This document shows, one piece after another, positions 44,098-53,322 of a DNA stretch of 64,000 nt. Position 1 is the stretch's first letter, and every line of letters begins with the position of its first letter. The stretch spans positions 310,001 through 374,000 of the forward strand of contig LR590083.2 in the NCBI GenBank assembly GCA_901457705.2, in the 5' to 3' direction. Source of the stretch: Beijerinckiaceae bacterium RH AL1. Lineage in GTDB: Bacteria; Pseudomonadota; Alphaproteobacteria; Rhizobiales; Beijerinckiaceae. Made by a program: the position numbers and the translations under genes. The notes below the pieces were generated by a model. It was given only the letters and a program-made list of their open reading frames with translations, made no database searches and was not told the origin of the DNA.

Positions 44098-44745
44098 TCA
44101 GCGCGCGAAGGCCCGAAGAAATGCATCGATCCCGTTCGCGACACGGTCGGGAATCGAGCGGACCACCGCCTCGTGATCGATGCCGAGCATAAGTCGGTAG
44201 CTCGACATGCCCTGCCACAGCCCCATCAGCATCTCGGCCGCGGCGTCGACGTCTGGGATCGACAGCTCGGCGGCGAGCGGGCTGCCCAGGATCGCGCTTA
44301 GATTGGCGAGCGTCCGGCCCGGGCCTGACTCGTAGAACAGGCGCGCCAGCTCGGGATCGCGGCGCAGCTCGCCCGACAGCGAGCCGTAGAAGTCGATCGC
44401 GCCGGGGCTGGTCAGGAAGGTCATGATGCCGATGCCGAACTGCATGAGCACCTCGCGCAAGGTCTGGTCCGGCGCCGGGGCGGCGGTCAGCCGCTGCGCC
44501 GCCTCGATCTTTGCCATCTCGCGGCGCACGCCTTCCTGGAACAGCGCGCGCTTGTCGGGGAAGTAGGCGTAGAGCGTCGCCTTCGCGACTCCCGCCTCTG
44601 CGGCAATCGTATCGACGGACACCGGCTCCACGCCGTGCGCCAGAAACAGACGCCAGCTCGCGTCGAGGATCGACTCGACCTTTGCGGGGTCGCGGGGGCG
44701 GCCGAGGCGGCTTTGCCCCTCGCTTGAAGGATCAGGCTTGACCAT
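44098..44745 (-). CDS. TetR/AcrR-family repressor
   Basis: A 215-residue repressor. N-terminal [23 protein letters not shown], then [20 protein letters not shown]. The ligand-binding C-terminal domain ([40 protein letters not shown]) resembles the AcrR-type C-terminal family. A near-perfect palindrome lies in the 55 bases separating it from the divergent methyltransferase gene. It likely controls that operon and itself; the inducer is unknown. Confidence 0.93.
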   Translation of the reverse strand: MVKPDPSSEGQSRLGRPRDPAKVESILDASWRLFLAHGVEPVSVDTIAAEAGVAKATLYAYFPDKRALFQEGVRREMAKIEAAQRLTAAPAPDQTLREVLMQFGIGIMTFLTSPGAIDFYGSLSGELRRDPELARLFYESGPGRTLANLSAILGSPLAAELSIPDVDAAAEMLMGLWQGMSSYRLMLGIDHEAVVRSIPDRVANGIDAFLRAFAR

Positions 44746-44756
44746 AAGGCTGACGA

Positions 44757-44786
44757 CTTATTATACGGACTTGTCTGTTTAGTAAG
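44757..44786. promoter_or_regulatory. probable TetR operator
   Basis: Inverted repeat with 14-base arms, CTTATTATACGGAC (44757-44770) and GTCTGTTTAGTAAG (44773-44786), 11 of 14 positions paired, two-base centre. It fills the short gap between the tetR ATG and the methyltransferase ATG and is A/T-rich against a GC-rich background. Binding here would repress both divergent units. Confidence 0.7.
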
Positions 44787-44800
44787 AGGGCGGGGCCACT

Positions 44801-45565
44801 ATGCTCGACCGACCTGCCGAGGCCAAGCGCAGACCGCACTATGGCTGGGATGCGCCCGGTATCATGCTGGGCATGCTGGGCGCCGGCGGCGCCCTGGTCG
44901 CCATCGGCGTTTTGCTCGCCTCCTTGCGTCCGTTCCCCTTGTCGGCGCCGCTCGGGATCATGCTGGCGGTTGCGGGCGCGGTTCCGCTCCTTCTCGGGCT
45001 GGAGATGCTGGAATACGGCCTGGGCGGAAAGCTCCGCACACGCGACGCCCTCCTCGACCTGATCGCGTGGCGCGGCGACGAACAGGTGCTCGATGTCGGC
45101 ACGGGCGCCGGCCTGCTGCTGATCGGCGCCGCGAAGCGCCTCGCCAACGGCGGCCGCGCGATCGGCATCGACATCTGGTCCGCCAAGGACCTTAGCAACA
45201 ACGGCGACGCCGCGACCCGGGCGAACATCGCGATCGAGGGCGTTGCCGATCGCGCCGAGGTGCGGACCGGAGACGCGACGCGGCTGTCCTTCGCCGACGC
45301 GACCTTCGATGTCGTCGTCTCGCTGCTCTGCCTGCACAACATCGAGCCCAAGCCCGACCGGGCCAAGGCCTGCCGCGAGATCGCGCGCGTCCTGAGGCCC
45401 GGCGGCCGGGTCGTCGTCGGCGACTATGTGCCGACCCACGGCTACGCGGCGGCGCTCGCCGACGCCGGTCTCGAGGTCCGCCGCTCCAGCTCGGCATTCG
45501 GCGTCACCGGCGCGCTGATGTGGTTCCTCGTCGCCGACAAGCCGGCCGCCGATGTGTCCGCCTGA
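44801..45565 (+). CDS. membrane-anchored SAM-dependent methyltransferase
   Basis: A 254-residue protein. Two N-terminal transmembrane helices (GIMLGMLGAGGALVAIGVLL and LGIMLAVAGAVPLLLGLEML) precede a Rossmann methyltransferase domain: VLDVGTGAGLLLIGAAKRLA (SAM-binding), GIDIWSAKDLSNN, VVVSLLCLHNIEPKPDRA and LRPGGRVVVGDYVP. The stop overlaps the next start by one base (TGATG). Probably TetR-controlled. The substrate is unknown; a lipid or membrane substrate is plausible from the anchors. Confidence 0.85.
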   Translation: MLDRPAEAKRRPHYGWDAPGIMLGMLGAGGALVAIGVLLASLRPFPLSAPLGIMLAVAGAVPLLLGLEMLEYGLGGKLRTRDALLDLIAWRGDEQVLDVGTGAGLLLIGAAKRLANGGRAIGIDIWSAKDLSNNGDAATRANIAIEGVADRAEVRTGDATRLSFADATFDVVVSLLCLHNIEPKPDRAKACREIARVLRPGGRVVVGDYVPTHGYAAALADAGLEVRRSSSAFGVTGALMWFLVADKPAADVSA

Positions 45566-46566
45566 TGCGCATCGTCCGCTTCCCAACGCTCGAGGGCCAC
45601 TGGTCGCCGGTCACCGCCTCCCGGCGGCTCAAGCGAGGCACGCCGCTGGCGCTCGTGCTCGACGGCGTGCCGATCGTCGCCTTCCGCGACGCCGCCGGTC
45701 AGGCGCGTGCGCTGGTCGATCGCTGCCCGCACCGAAGCGTCAAGCTGTCCATCGGCAAGCTGCCCGGCGACGGCACGGTCCAATGCGCCTTCCATGGCTG
45801 GCGCTTCGATGGCGAGGGCGCATGCAAGCATATCCCGCTCAACCCCGATGCCAAGCTCTCCGCCGTCCGCGCCCAGGCGCTCCGATGCGAAGAGACCGAG
45901 GGCCTGCTCTGGGTGTTCGCCGGCGACGCCGAGACCGCGCCGCCGCTCGCGCTTCCCGCGCCGCTCGGTGAAGGCTGGTTCGGCTCGGTGGTCGAGCGCG
46001 AGTGGCCGGTGCATTGGAGCCGCGGCGTGCAGACCATGCTCGACGTGGCGCACATCCCCTTCGTGCATCCTCGCAGCATCGGCGCGGCCTTCGGCCGTGC
46101 GCTCGGCAAGATGCCGAATGCGCGCCTGGCGCACGATCTCGTCCACCACCCCGACGGTGGCTTCCGCATGGACTGGTGGATCGCGACGGGCCCGAATCAG
46201 CCCGCGCCAGATGTCGGCTGGGTCGCCTTCCACCCGCCGCACGCGATGAGCCTCGGCATTCCGCAGAAAAAGGCTGGGCGGCAGTCGCTGCTCGTCATCT
46301 ATGCCGTGCCGACCGAGGCGGGGCGCAGCAACAACATCGTGCTCGCACGCCGCAACTTCGGCAGGCACAGCCTCGTGCCGCGCATCTACGACCTGCTTAC
46401 CCCTGTGATCTTGGCCGAGGACAAGCGCAACAAGGTCACCTGCTGGCCATCCGAGGTGCCCACCACCGGCGAGGAAGTCTCGATGCCTTCCGATGCACCA
46501 TCGATCGCGTTCCAACGCTGGTATCGGACGTGGCTGGACGCCCGCACGCGAGACGAGGCGGCGTGA
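45565..46566 (+). CDS. Rieske non-haem iron oxygenase
   Basis: A 333-residue ring-hydroxylating-type oxygenase alpha subunit. Rieske cluster: RCPHRSVKLSIGKLPGDG and VQCAFHGWRFDGEGAC (C-x-H, C-x2-H). Mononuclear iron motif: LDVAHIPFVHPRSIG (D-x2-H-x4-H). The C-terminal domain is short, as in demethylase/VanA-like or Pao-like members. It overlaps the methyltransferase stop by one base and the YdeI-like start by four, within the TetR-flanked operon. No dedicated ferredoxin/reductase is adjacent, although the fusion at 41130 could serve; that link is inference. Confidence 0.9.
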   Translation: MRIVRFPTLEGHWSPVTASRRLKRGTPLALVLDGVPIVAFRDAAGQARALVDRCPHRSVKLSIGKLPGDGTVQCAFHGWRFDGEGACKHIPLNPDAKLSAVRAQALRCEETEGLLWVFAGDAETAPPLALPAPLGEGWFGSVVEREWPVHWSRGVQTMLDVAHIPFVHPRSIGAAFGRALGKMPNARLAHDLVHHPDGGFRMDWWIATGPNQPAPDVGWVAFHPPHAMSLGIPQKKAGRQSLLVIYAVPTEAGRSNNIVLARRNFGRHSLVPRIYDLLTPVILAEDKRNKVTCWPSEVPTTGEEVSMPSDAPSIAFQRWYRTWLDARTRDEAA

Positions 46567-47141
46567 TCCCGACCGACGGCTTCGAGCATGTCGAGGTCGC
46601 GAGCCGCGCCGAGTTGCGGGATTGGTTGGCCGCAAACCATCTTCGTACCGACAGCGTTTGGCTGGTGCGGTACAAGCAATCGATGCCTGCCAAATATGTC
46701 GGCCGGCTCGATCTGCTCGATGAGCTGCTTTGCTTCGGCTGGGTCGACGGGATCGCCCGCAAGCTCGATTCGGAGCGGACGATGCAGCTGATCTCGCCAC
46801 GCCGGCAGCAGGCCTGGGCGCAGTGGTACAAGGACCGGGCCGCCGTGCTGGAGGCGGAGGGGCGTATGACGCCGCCAGGGCGTGCCGCGATCGAGCGGTC
46901 GAAAGCGCTGGGGCTGTGGGACGCGTATGCGGCGATCGATGCGCTTGTCGTTCCCGAAGACCTGTCGACGGCCCTCGCTCGTGAACCGCCTGCGCAGGTC
47001 TATTTCGCTGAGACGCCGCCGTCCTACCGGCGCAACCTGCTGCGCTGGGTCGATCAGGCCAAGCGCGCCCAAACCCGCGCGCGGCGCGTCGCGGCGATCG
47101 TCGAGGCGTGTGCCGCGCATCGCCGCATTCCGCAGATGTGA
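46563..47141 (+). CDS. YdeI-family protein
   Basis: A 192-residue protein starting at GTG inside the Rieske stop (GTGA). The sequence follows the YdeI/OmpD-associated (bacteriocin-protection-like) family: SRAELRDWLAANHLRTDSVW, LDLLDELLCFGWVDGIARK, RRQQAWAQWYKDRAAVLEAE, and the C-terminal PPSYRRNLLRWVDQAKRAQT helix. The molecular role of this family is unclear. Fourth-strand operon context: methyltransferase, Rieske, YdeI, DUF2461. Confidence 0.88.
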   Translation: MIPTDGFEHVEVASRAELRDWLAANHLRTDSVWLVRYKQSMPAKYVGRLDLLDELLCFGWVDGIARKLDSERTMQLISPRRQQAWAQWYKDRAAVLEAEGRMTPPGRAAIERSKALGLWDAYAAIDALVVPEDLSTALAREPPAQVYFAETPPSYRRNLLRWVDQAKRAQTRARRVAAIVEACAAHRRIPQM

Positions 47142-47153
47142 GGAGATATTGCC

Positions 47154-47813
47154 GTGACCGAAGCCGTGATGCCCGCCTCCGCCTTCGCCCTGCTGGCCGA
47201 GCTGGAAGAGAACAACACCAAGGCCTGGTTCGATGCGCACCGCACGCGCATCCGGGACGAGGTGCAGGCGCCGTTCGCCGCGATCCTCGAGGCGATCAGC
47301 GCGGCGCTGTCTGACAGCCCGCTGCCGCTATCGGGCGGCCAGCAGACGATGTTCCGGATGAACCGCGACATCCGCTTCTCCACCGATAAGCGCCCCTACA
47401 AAGCCCATGTCAGCGGCCTGCTGACGCCGAGCGGCACGAAGGATGAAGGCGGCGGCGTCCTCTACCTGCATCTGGGGCCGCAGGGCGGCTTCATCGCGTC
47501 GGGTTTCTACAAGCTCAGCCCGAAGGCACTGGCGCCGATCCGCGACCGCATCGTGGCGCAGCCCGACACCTTCAGGGCGATGCTCGACAGCCTCCACCAT
47601 GCCGGCCTCGACCTCTCGCGCGAGCTGACGCTCAAGTCGATGCCTCAAGGCTATTCGGCTTACGCCGATTCGTGGTTCGCCGATCATCTCAAGCTGCAGG
47701 CCTTCATCACCCGCACCGAGATCGATCGCGCGGCGTGGCGCGGTGGCGCAGTCGTCGCGCGCGCCGCGCAGATCGCAGAAGGATCGCGCCCTTTGCTCAG
47801 CTTCGCTGGCTGA
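47154..47813 (+). CDS. DUF2461 family protein
   Basis: A 219-residue protein (GTG start with GAGGAG upstream). DUF2461/TIGR02453 signatures: ELEENNTKAWFDAHRTRIRD, MFRMNRDIRFSTDKRPYKAH, GGGVLYLHLGPQGGFIASGF and ELTLKSMPQGYSAYADSWFA. Function unknown in bacteria. Probably the last gene of the operon begun by the methyltransferase. Confidence 0.9.
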   Translation: MTEAVMPASAFALLAELEENNTKAWFDAHRTRIRDEVQAPFAAILEAISAALSDSPLPLSGGQQTMFRMNRDIRFSTDKRPYKAHVSGLLTPSGTKDEGGGVLYLHLGPQGGFIASGFYKLSPKALAPIRDRIVAQPDTFRAMLDSLHHAGLDLSRELTLKSMPQGYSAYADSWFADHLKLQAFITRTEIDRAAWRGGAVVARAAQIAEGSRPLLSFAG

Positions 47814-47952
47814 AGAGGCTCGTTGCTGGAAATAGACGAGCCTCGCGGCCGTCGACCAGTCATAGGCCCGACTTGTCTGCATAAGACCTCGGCTCGTCTT
47901 GAGACGACGCGCATTCTTTGCCAGCGTTCGCAGGTGATTCTGTAGACTGGCG

Positions 47953-48414
47953 GTGCCGCTCCCGCACGGTTCGAAGGAGGGCTGGCATGCAGGCAAACCC
48001 CTCGACCGGCCTCAGTGCGGACCGGTCTCCGATCGACCGGCACGATCCCTCGACGTGGAAGCCTGGCGCAAGCTTTCGTCTCTGCTCGGCGACGCGAAGG
48101 TCGGCCAGCTCATGTCGATGCTGGCCGTGAAGCTCGAGACGACGGTCAGCGAAACCGCGATCGCTTCGGCCGATCGGGCAGAGCTGGCACGGATCGCACA
48201 TGCGGCGGTGTCCAGCGCCGGTGTTCTCGGCTTCTCAACCTTTGCCAAGCTGTGCACGGACTTGGAAGCGGCGTGCGCGACCGAAGCCCATCTCTCAGAT
48301 CTCAAGTCGCGTGTTCTCGCCGAGCGGCGTCTCATTCTCGACCGTGTGGCAGAGCTGACCGGCCACCCGCCCGCACCCGTGCTCGCCACAACCACCGGTG
48401 GCGGTCTTGTCTGA
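47953..48414 (+). CDS. Hpt-domain phosphotransfer protein, probable frameshift at its start
   Basis: The conserved four-helix Hpt core runs from LDVEAWRKLSSLLGDAKVGQ to the C-terminus, with the phospho-acceptor His in ARIAHAAVSSAGVLGFSTFA, then KLCTDLEAAC. The frame opens at a GTG at 47953. However, the best start is ATG 47987 with GAAGGAGGG upstream, one frame over. Adding a single C at 48047-48049 joins it in frame (MQANPSTGLSADRSP to HDPLDVEAWRKL), giving 142 residues. The gene overlaps the response-regulator start and should relay phosphate between the nearby kinase and regulator. Confidence 0.8.
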   Translation: MPLPHGSKEGWHAGKPLDRPQCGPVSDRPARSLDVEAWRKLSSLLGDAKVGQLMSMLAVKLETTVSETAIASADRAELARIAHAAVSSAGVLGFSTFAKLCTDLEAACATEAHLSDLKSRVLAERRLILDRVAELTGHPPAPVLATTTGGGLV

Positions 48415-49125
48415 AAAGCCTGATCCGAGGGTCGCGCTTGTCGCCGACGACGACGACATCTCGCGGCTTGCCCTGGCGACGCTGTTAAAGCGGGATCATG
48501 CCTTCGACGACGTGCTCGAGGCGCCATCCCTCGATGCCGCCCTGGCGATGCTTGGGGAGCTGAAAGCGGATCCGAGGCTCGCTTTGTTCGACCTCGCGAT
48601 GCCGGGCATGGTCGACGCGGCATCGCTGATCGCGGTGCGCGAATGCTTTCCGTCGACAAGCGTGGTCGTTGTCACGGCCTCCATGCAGCGTCGGGACGTT
48701 CTTCGCGCGCTCGAGGCGGGGTCCACGGGTTCGTCAGCAAGGGGCAGGGGCTCATCGCGATCAGCCACGCGATCGAAGCCGTTCTGTCCGGCGCGATCCA
48801 TGTTCCGACATGGCTCGCCGACCCTCCCGCTGCTGGCACGCCGCAGCTGCTGTCGGGAGGCGGCGGCTCGCAGCCGCCACAGTCACTGCCCGAGGCCGCC
48901 CCTTTTCCGCAGCTCACGCAGCGCCAGTCCGATGTCCTCGCCCTCGTGGCGCAGGGCAAGTCGAACAAGGAGATCGCTCGGGCGATGCTGTTGGCCGAGG
49001 GGACGGTGAAGGTGCATGTTGCCGCGCTCTTGCGGGCCTTCAACGTCTCGACGCGGGCCGCCGTCGCCGCCGCGTCCACGCGGGTGATCGAAGGCGGCAA
49101 GGACAGATCGCGCGCCCTGGGCTGA
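48398..49125 (+). pseudogene. LuxR-type response regulator, one frameshift
   Basis: Adding one G at GGGG 48718-48721 rejoins ALEAG to VHGFVSKGQGLIAISHAIEA, giving about 242 residues. Receiver: VALVADDDDISRLALATLLK and phospho-Asp region LALFDLAMPGMVDAASL, conserved Lys in FVSKGQ. A Pro/Gly linker follows. Output LuxR HTH: LTQRQSDVLALVAQGKSNKE and IARAMLLAEGTVKVHVAALL. GTG start inside the Hpt stop region. Homopolymer position suggests sequencing error. It forms a phosphorelay with the Hpt protein and the downstream hybrid kinase. Confidence 0.85.
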
Positions 49126-49207
49126 CCACCTGGCTTAAGCCGCCCGGCCGAATGTCCCGGCTTCGCGCATCGAGCTATCATCGCGCCCGATTAGGGGGAT
49201 CTGGGTG

Positions 49208-49423
49208 ATGACGATCGCGGCGCGCAAGCAACAATTCGAGCAGATCGAGGCCTTGGTGGCCATGGACGGCGTGCCGACGCTTACCCCGACCTTCACGCGG
49301 CTCTACGACGCCGCGATCCGCGGCATGTCGCAGCCGGAGCTTCTCTCCAGCGAGGAGATCCAGAAGATCTGCTATGTCTTCGCCGCGCGCTGCTTTGCGG
49401 CCGACGTTCCGCTGCCCGCCTAG
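49208..49423 (+). CDS. small hypothetical protein
   Basis: A 71-residue soluble protein from ATG 49208 (GTG 49205 also in frame); GGGGG lies about nine bases upstream. Helical throughout: IAARKQQFEQIEALVAMDG, FTRLYDAAIRGMSQPELL, SSEEIQKICYVFAARCFAAD. No recognised domain. It lies between the response regulator and the hybrid kinase, so a role in that signalling set is possible. Confidence 0.6.
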   Translation: MTIAARKQQFEQIEALVAMDGVPTLTPTFTRLYDAAIRGMSQPELLSSEEIQKICYVFAARCFAADVPLPA

Positions 49424-49520
49424 CCCTCGCACGCGGGCTGGCTCGCGGCATCACGATCGAGCTTGGCTGGCACGACGAATCGGATAGGTTGGCTGCGGCT
49501 GAAACGCCCGAGTCGCCACC

Positions 49521-52342
49521 GTGCCGATGATGTCAGGAGTCGCTCGCCTATCGAGCGCTCATAGCTGGGCAAGACGACATCCTCGCCTTGCGGCCTTCTA
49601 CGCCATCAACGCAGTCGTCGTCGCGCTGCTCCTACGATTTGCTATCGACCGGAGCCTGCCGCCCGGTCTTCCTTTCCTGACCTTCTTTCCCGCCGTCGTT
49701 CTCGTCACCTATTGCCTCGGTGCGCGCGCCGGAATCATCTGTGCGACGCTCTCGGGGTTGGTCGCCTGGTATTTCTTCATTCCGCCCTTCGATACGTTCG
49801 TCATCAATCCGTCGATCGCGATCGCCTTGGGCTTCTATGTCTTCGTTGTCGGGCTTGAGATCGGCCTCTTCCACGCGGTGCAAAGGCGCGCAGCGAAGGT
49901 CCAGGACGCCCACGCCGCGATCGCGAAGGCGTCGCTGACGCTCGAAGAGCAGGTCGCGGCGCGAACGCAGGAGCTGCAGGCCGCGGCGACCCTCCAGGCC
50001 GCGATCCTCGACCATGCCGGCTACGCCATCATCGCAACCGACGAGCTTGGCGTGATCACGCTGTTCAACCCTGCGGCGGAGCAGATGCTCGGCTATGGCG
50101 CCTCCGAGGTCGTCGGCCAGGCGGACCCGTCGCTGTTCCACGAGCCCGAGGGCTCGCCGCGCACGCGCAGCGCATGTCGAGCGAGCTGGGACGGCCCTTC
50201 GAGCCGGGCTTCGAAGCATTGTCGGCAAACGTGCCGGATGCAGGTGCGGAGCTGCGCGAGTGGACGTTCCGCACCAAGCACGGCGAGAGCGTGCCGGTCC
50301 TGGTCAACTTCAGCCGGCTCAAGGGTGAGGATGGCCGCTGCATCGGTTACCTGAAGATCGTCGGCGACCTGCGGCAGAGCCGCCGTCACGAAGCCGAGCT
50401 CAAGGCGGCGGGCGCCGGGACCTGGAAGGTCAACATCAAGGCGGGACGCGTCTGGTGCTCGGCGGAAACAGCCCGCCAGCACGACCTGCCCGAGGAGCCG
50501 ATCGAGCTCGATCTCGAGCGCGACTGGCGGCCGATTGCCCATCCCGACGACGCCGGGCGCGTCCTCGCCGAGCTTGCGGCGGCGACCGCCGGCGGGCGGA
50601 TGTTTTCCAGCGAGTTTCGCGTGCGTCGTCGCGACGGCAGCATCCGCTGGATCACGGCGCTGGGCGAAGTCGAGCGAGATGGGAAGGGAGAGCCGGTGGC
50701 CGTGGTCGGCCTGAGCCTCGACACGACCGCCCGCAAGAAAGCCGAGCTTGCCCTGCGCGAAAGCGAGCAGCGCTACCGGATGCTCGCCGAGAACACGGTC
50801 GACATGATCGTGCAGACCGACTTGCAGTCCCTGCGCCGCTATGTGTCGCCGGGGTGCCGCCGGGTCCTCGGCTACGAGCCGGAAGAGCTCGTCGCGCACG
50901 ACGCGCAGGAGATCGTTCATCCGGAAGATCTGCCGGCAGTCGAAGCGCTCGTCGCCGAACTCGTCGCTGGGCGCCGGACGCGAGCCATCCTCGAGCAGCG
51001 CTATCGGCGAAAGGACGGCAGCTTCATCTGGGTCGAGGTGAGCTACGGCGTGGTCGTCGACTCGCACGGTGCGCCGGCCGCTCTGATGCTCAGCGCACGC
51101 GATGTCACCGAGCGGCGCGCGCAGGCCGAGGCCCTCCAACGCGCCATGCGCGAGGCCGAGCGCGCGAGCCGGGCAAAAACGGACTTCCTGGCGGCGATGA
51201 GCCACGAAATCCGCACGCCGTTGAACGCGATCATCGGGTTTACCGACCTGATGGTCGCCTCGGGTCGCCTCGATCCTGAGATGCAGAGGCGGGCGCAGCT
51301 CGTCCGCACCTCGGGCGCCGCGCTCCTGACGATCGTCAACGACATACTTGATTTCTCGAAGGTCGAGGCCGGCGCGCTCGATCTCGTGTGCGAACCGTTC
51401 GCGCCGGCGGCGCTCGCCGAGGGGTGTCTCGAGATCATCCGCGAGCTTGCCGAATCGAAAGGCCTCGCCGTCTCGGTGACGATCGACCCTCGCCTGCCGT
51501 CGGCCGTGCTGGGCGACCAGGCGCGCCTGCGCCAAGTGCTGCTCAATCTCTTGAACAACGCCGTCAAGTTCACGCCGGTCGGCAGCGTCAGGCTCGCCGC
51601 GTCGTACGACGGGGCAAATCCTCGCGGCGAGCGTATCCGCTTCTCCGTCGCCGACACCGGGATCGGCATTCCTGTCGATGCTCACGCCCGCCTCTTCGAG
51701 CGCTTCTTCCAGGTCGACGATCCCCTCCGTCGCGACTTCGGCGGCACCGGGCTCGGCCTGGCGATCTGCAAGCGGCTGGTCGAGGCGATGGGCGGCGAAA
51801 TCCGGGTCGCCTCCGAGGTCGGCCGTGGATCGACATTCACCGTCAGCGTCGCGCTGCCGCGCGCAAGCCTTCCGACCTTGGCCGCGCCGGCTGACCGCAG
51901 CGTGCGCGAGGACCGGCCCGGACACCTGCTGCTCGTCGAGGACGTCGACGTCAACCAGGAACTGGCGAAGGCCATCCTTGAGACGGCAGGCCATGCGGTC
52001 GACGTCGTCGGCGACGGCGCCGCGGCCGTCGAGGCCGTCGCGCGAACCCGGTACGACCTGGTCCTGATGGACGTGCACATGCCGGGGATGGACGGGCTGA
52101 CGGCGACACGCCTGATCCGGGACTCGCATGGCCCTGAGGCCAGCATTCCGATTGTCGCTTTGACAGCGAACGTTCTGCCGGAACAGCTCGATCGGCTGCG
52201 CGAGGCGGGGCTCGACGGCCACATCGGCAAGCCGTTCGACTACAGGGAGCTTTGCGCGATCGTCGACGGCTGGCTTTCCGGCGACCGGCAGCGCGCCGAG
52301 GTGTTTCAGCCTGAGGCCACCCGAAGTCTCATGACGACCTAG
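49521..52342 (+). pseudogene. membrane hybrid sensor histidine kinase, one frameshift
   Basis: Adding one G at 50150-50152 restores EPEGLAAHAQRMSSELGR and yields about 940 residues. Order: DUF4118/KdpD-like four-helix membrane region (LRFAIDRSLPPGLPFLTFFP), coiled coil, three PAS domains (first at AAILDHAGYAIIATDELGVI), HisKA (AAMSHEIRTPLNAIIGFTDL), HATPase (LLNLLNNAVKFTPVG, GTGLGLAICKRLVEAMGG) and a C-terminal receiver (LLVEDVDVNQELAKAI, LVLMDVHMPGMDG, GKPFDYREL). The stop codon is formed at the boundary of the adjacent IS. Partner of the upstream Hpt and LuxR-type regulator. Confidence 0.9.
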
Positions 52343-53180
52343 GCTCCAAACCCAATCAGTCGCTTGAGTTGACGCGGGGATCGTGATTCAGACCGCCATC
52401 GGCGGGAGGTGTCATGAGCGCTTTGTTTTGGTTGTCCGAGACGCAGTGGGCGGCGATCGAGCCTCATCTGCCGAAGAACCAACCCGGCGCGCGGCGGGTC
52501 GACGATCGCAGGGTCATCTCCGGTATCGTTCACGTCCTGAAGGTGGGCTGCCGCTGGTGTGATTGTCCGGCTGAGTACGGGCCGTCGACCACCGTCTACA
52601 ATCGCTTCAATCGTTGGTCGCGGCGACGCTTTTGGGACCGATTGCTCGAGGCGCTGGCGGCTTGTGATGCGGTCCCCAAAAGCACGGCGATCGACTCGAC
52701 TTACATCAAAGCCCAGCGCGCCGCCTTCGGTGGAAAAGGGGCGCGGTCGCAGGCGATCGGCCCCTCGCGCGGCGGCCAGACCACCAAGATCCACGCGCTC
52801 ACCGACGTCGTCGGGCGCCCCTATGCCGTCACGCTCACGCCGGGCAACGTCGCCGACGTGAGTGCGGCTCCAGCGCTTCTCGAGCGCGCCGCCGGCGCAA
52901 GGCACATCCTGGCCGACAAAGGCTATGACGCCGACGCTCTGCGGCGCACGATCCGTGGCGCCGGAGCCGTGCCGGTCATCCCCGGTCGTCGAACGCGAAC
53001 GACGCCGATCCGCTACGACCGAACGCGCTACAAGGAGCGCCATCTCGTCGAGAACGCCTTCTGCAGGCTGAAGGACTTCAGGCGCGTCGCCACTCGCTAC
53101 GATAAGCTCGCTGCGAACTTCCTCTCAGCCGTCGCCATCGCAACGCTCGTCGCCTACTGGCTGTGATTGAGTCCGGAGCC
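52342..53180 (+). mobile_element. IS5-family element, IS427-like group
   Basis: 839 bases. Ends GGCTCCAAACCCAATCA and, reverse complement, GGCTCCGGACTCAATCA (14 of 17 identical), flanked by TA (52340-52341 and 53181-53182), as for IS427-like elements. Inserted exactly at the kinase stop codon: TA plus the first IS base G still makes TAG. Confidence 0.88.
52414..53166 (+). CDS. IS5-family transposase (IS427-like)
   Basis: A 250-residue DDE transposase in a single frame; many IS427-group elements use two frames. N-terminal DUF4096-type region: LSETQWAAIEPHLPKNQPGA. Catalytic residues in AIDSTYIKAQRAAFGGKG, RHILADKGYDADALR and LVENAFCRLKDFRRVATRYD. ATG preceded by GGGAGG. Intact. Confidence 0.94.
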   Translation: MSALFWLSETQWAAIEPHLPKNQPGARRVDDRRVISGIVHVLKVGCRWCDCPAEYGPSTTVYNRFNRWSRRRFWDRLLEALAACDAVPKSTAIDSTYIKAQRAAFGGKGARSQAIGPSRGGQTTKIHALTDVVGRPYAVTLTPGNVADVSAAPALLERAAGARHILADKGYDADALRRTIRGAGAVPVIPGRRTRTTPIRYDRTRYKERHLVENAFCRLKDFRRVATRYDKLAANFLSAVAIATLVAYWL

Positions 53181-53322
53181 TAGGTCCAAGGCAAGCCTCG
53201 GCCTAAGCCGATCGGCCTATATCTATACAATATAGATTAGGACTTATGGCGGCGATAATCCTTTTTAAACGCCGCATGACTTGAATGCGTCGCAGTCGAG
53301 TAGGCGTTTCAAGAGTTTGTAA

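Noticed and set aside
50093-52222. 709-codon open frame antisense to the hybrid kinase
   Set aside because: GC-rich shadow frame; the plus strand carries clear PAS, HisKA, HATPase and receiver motifs.
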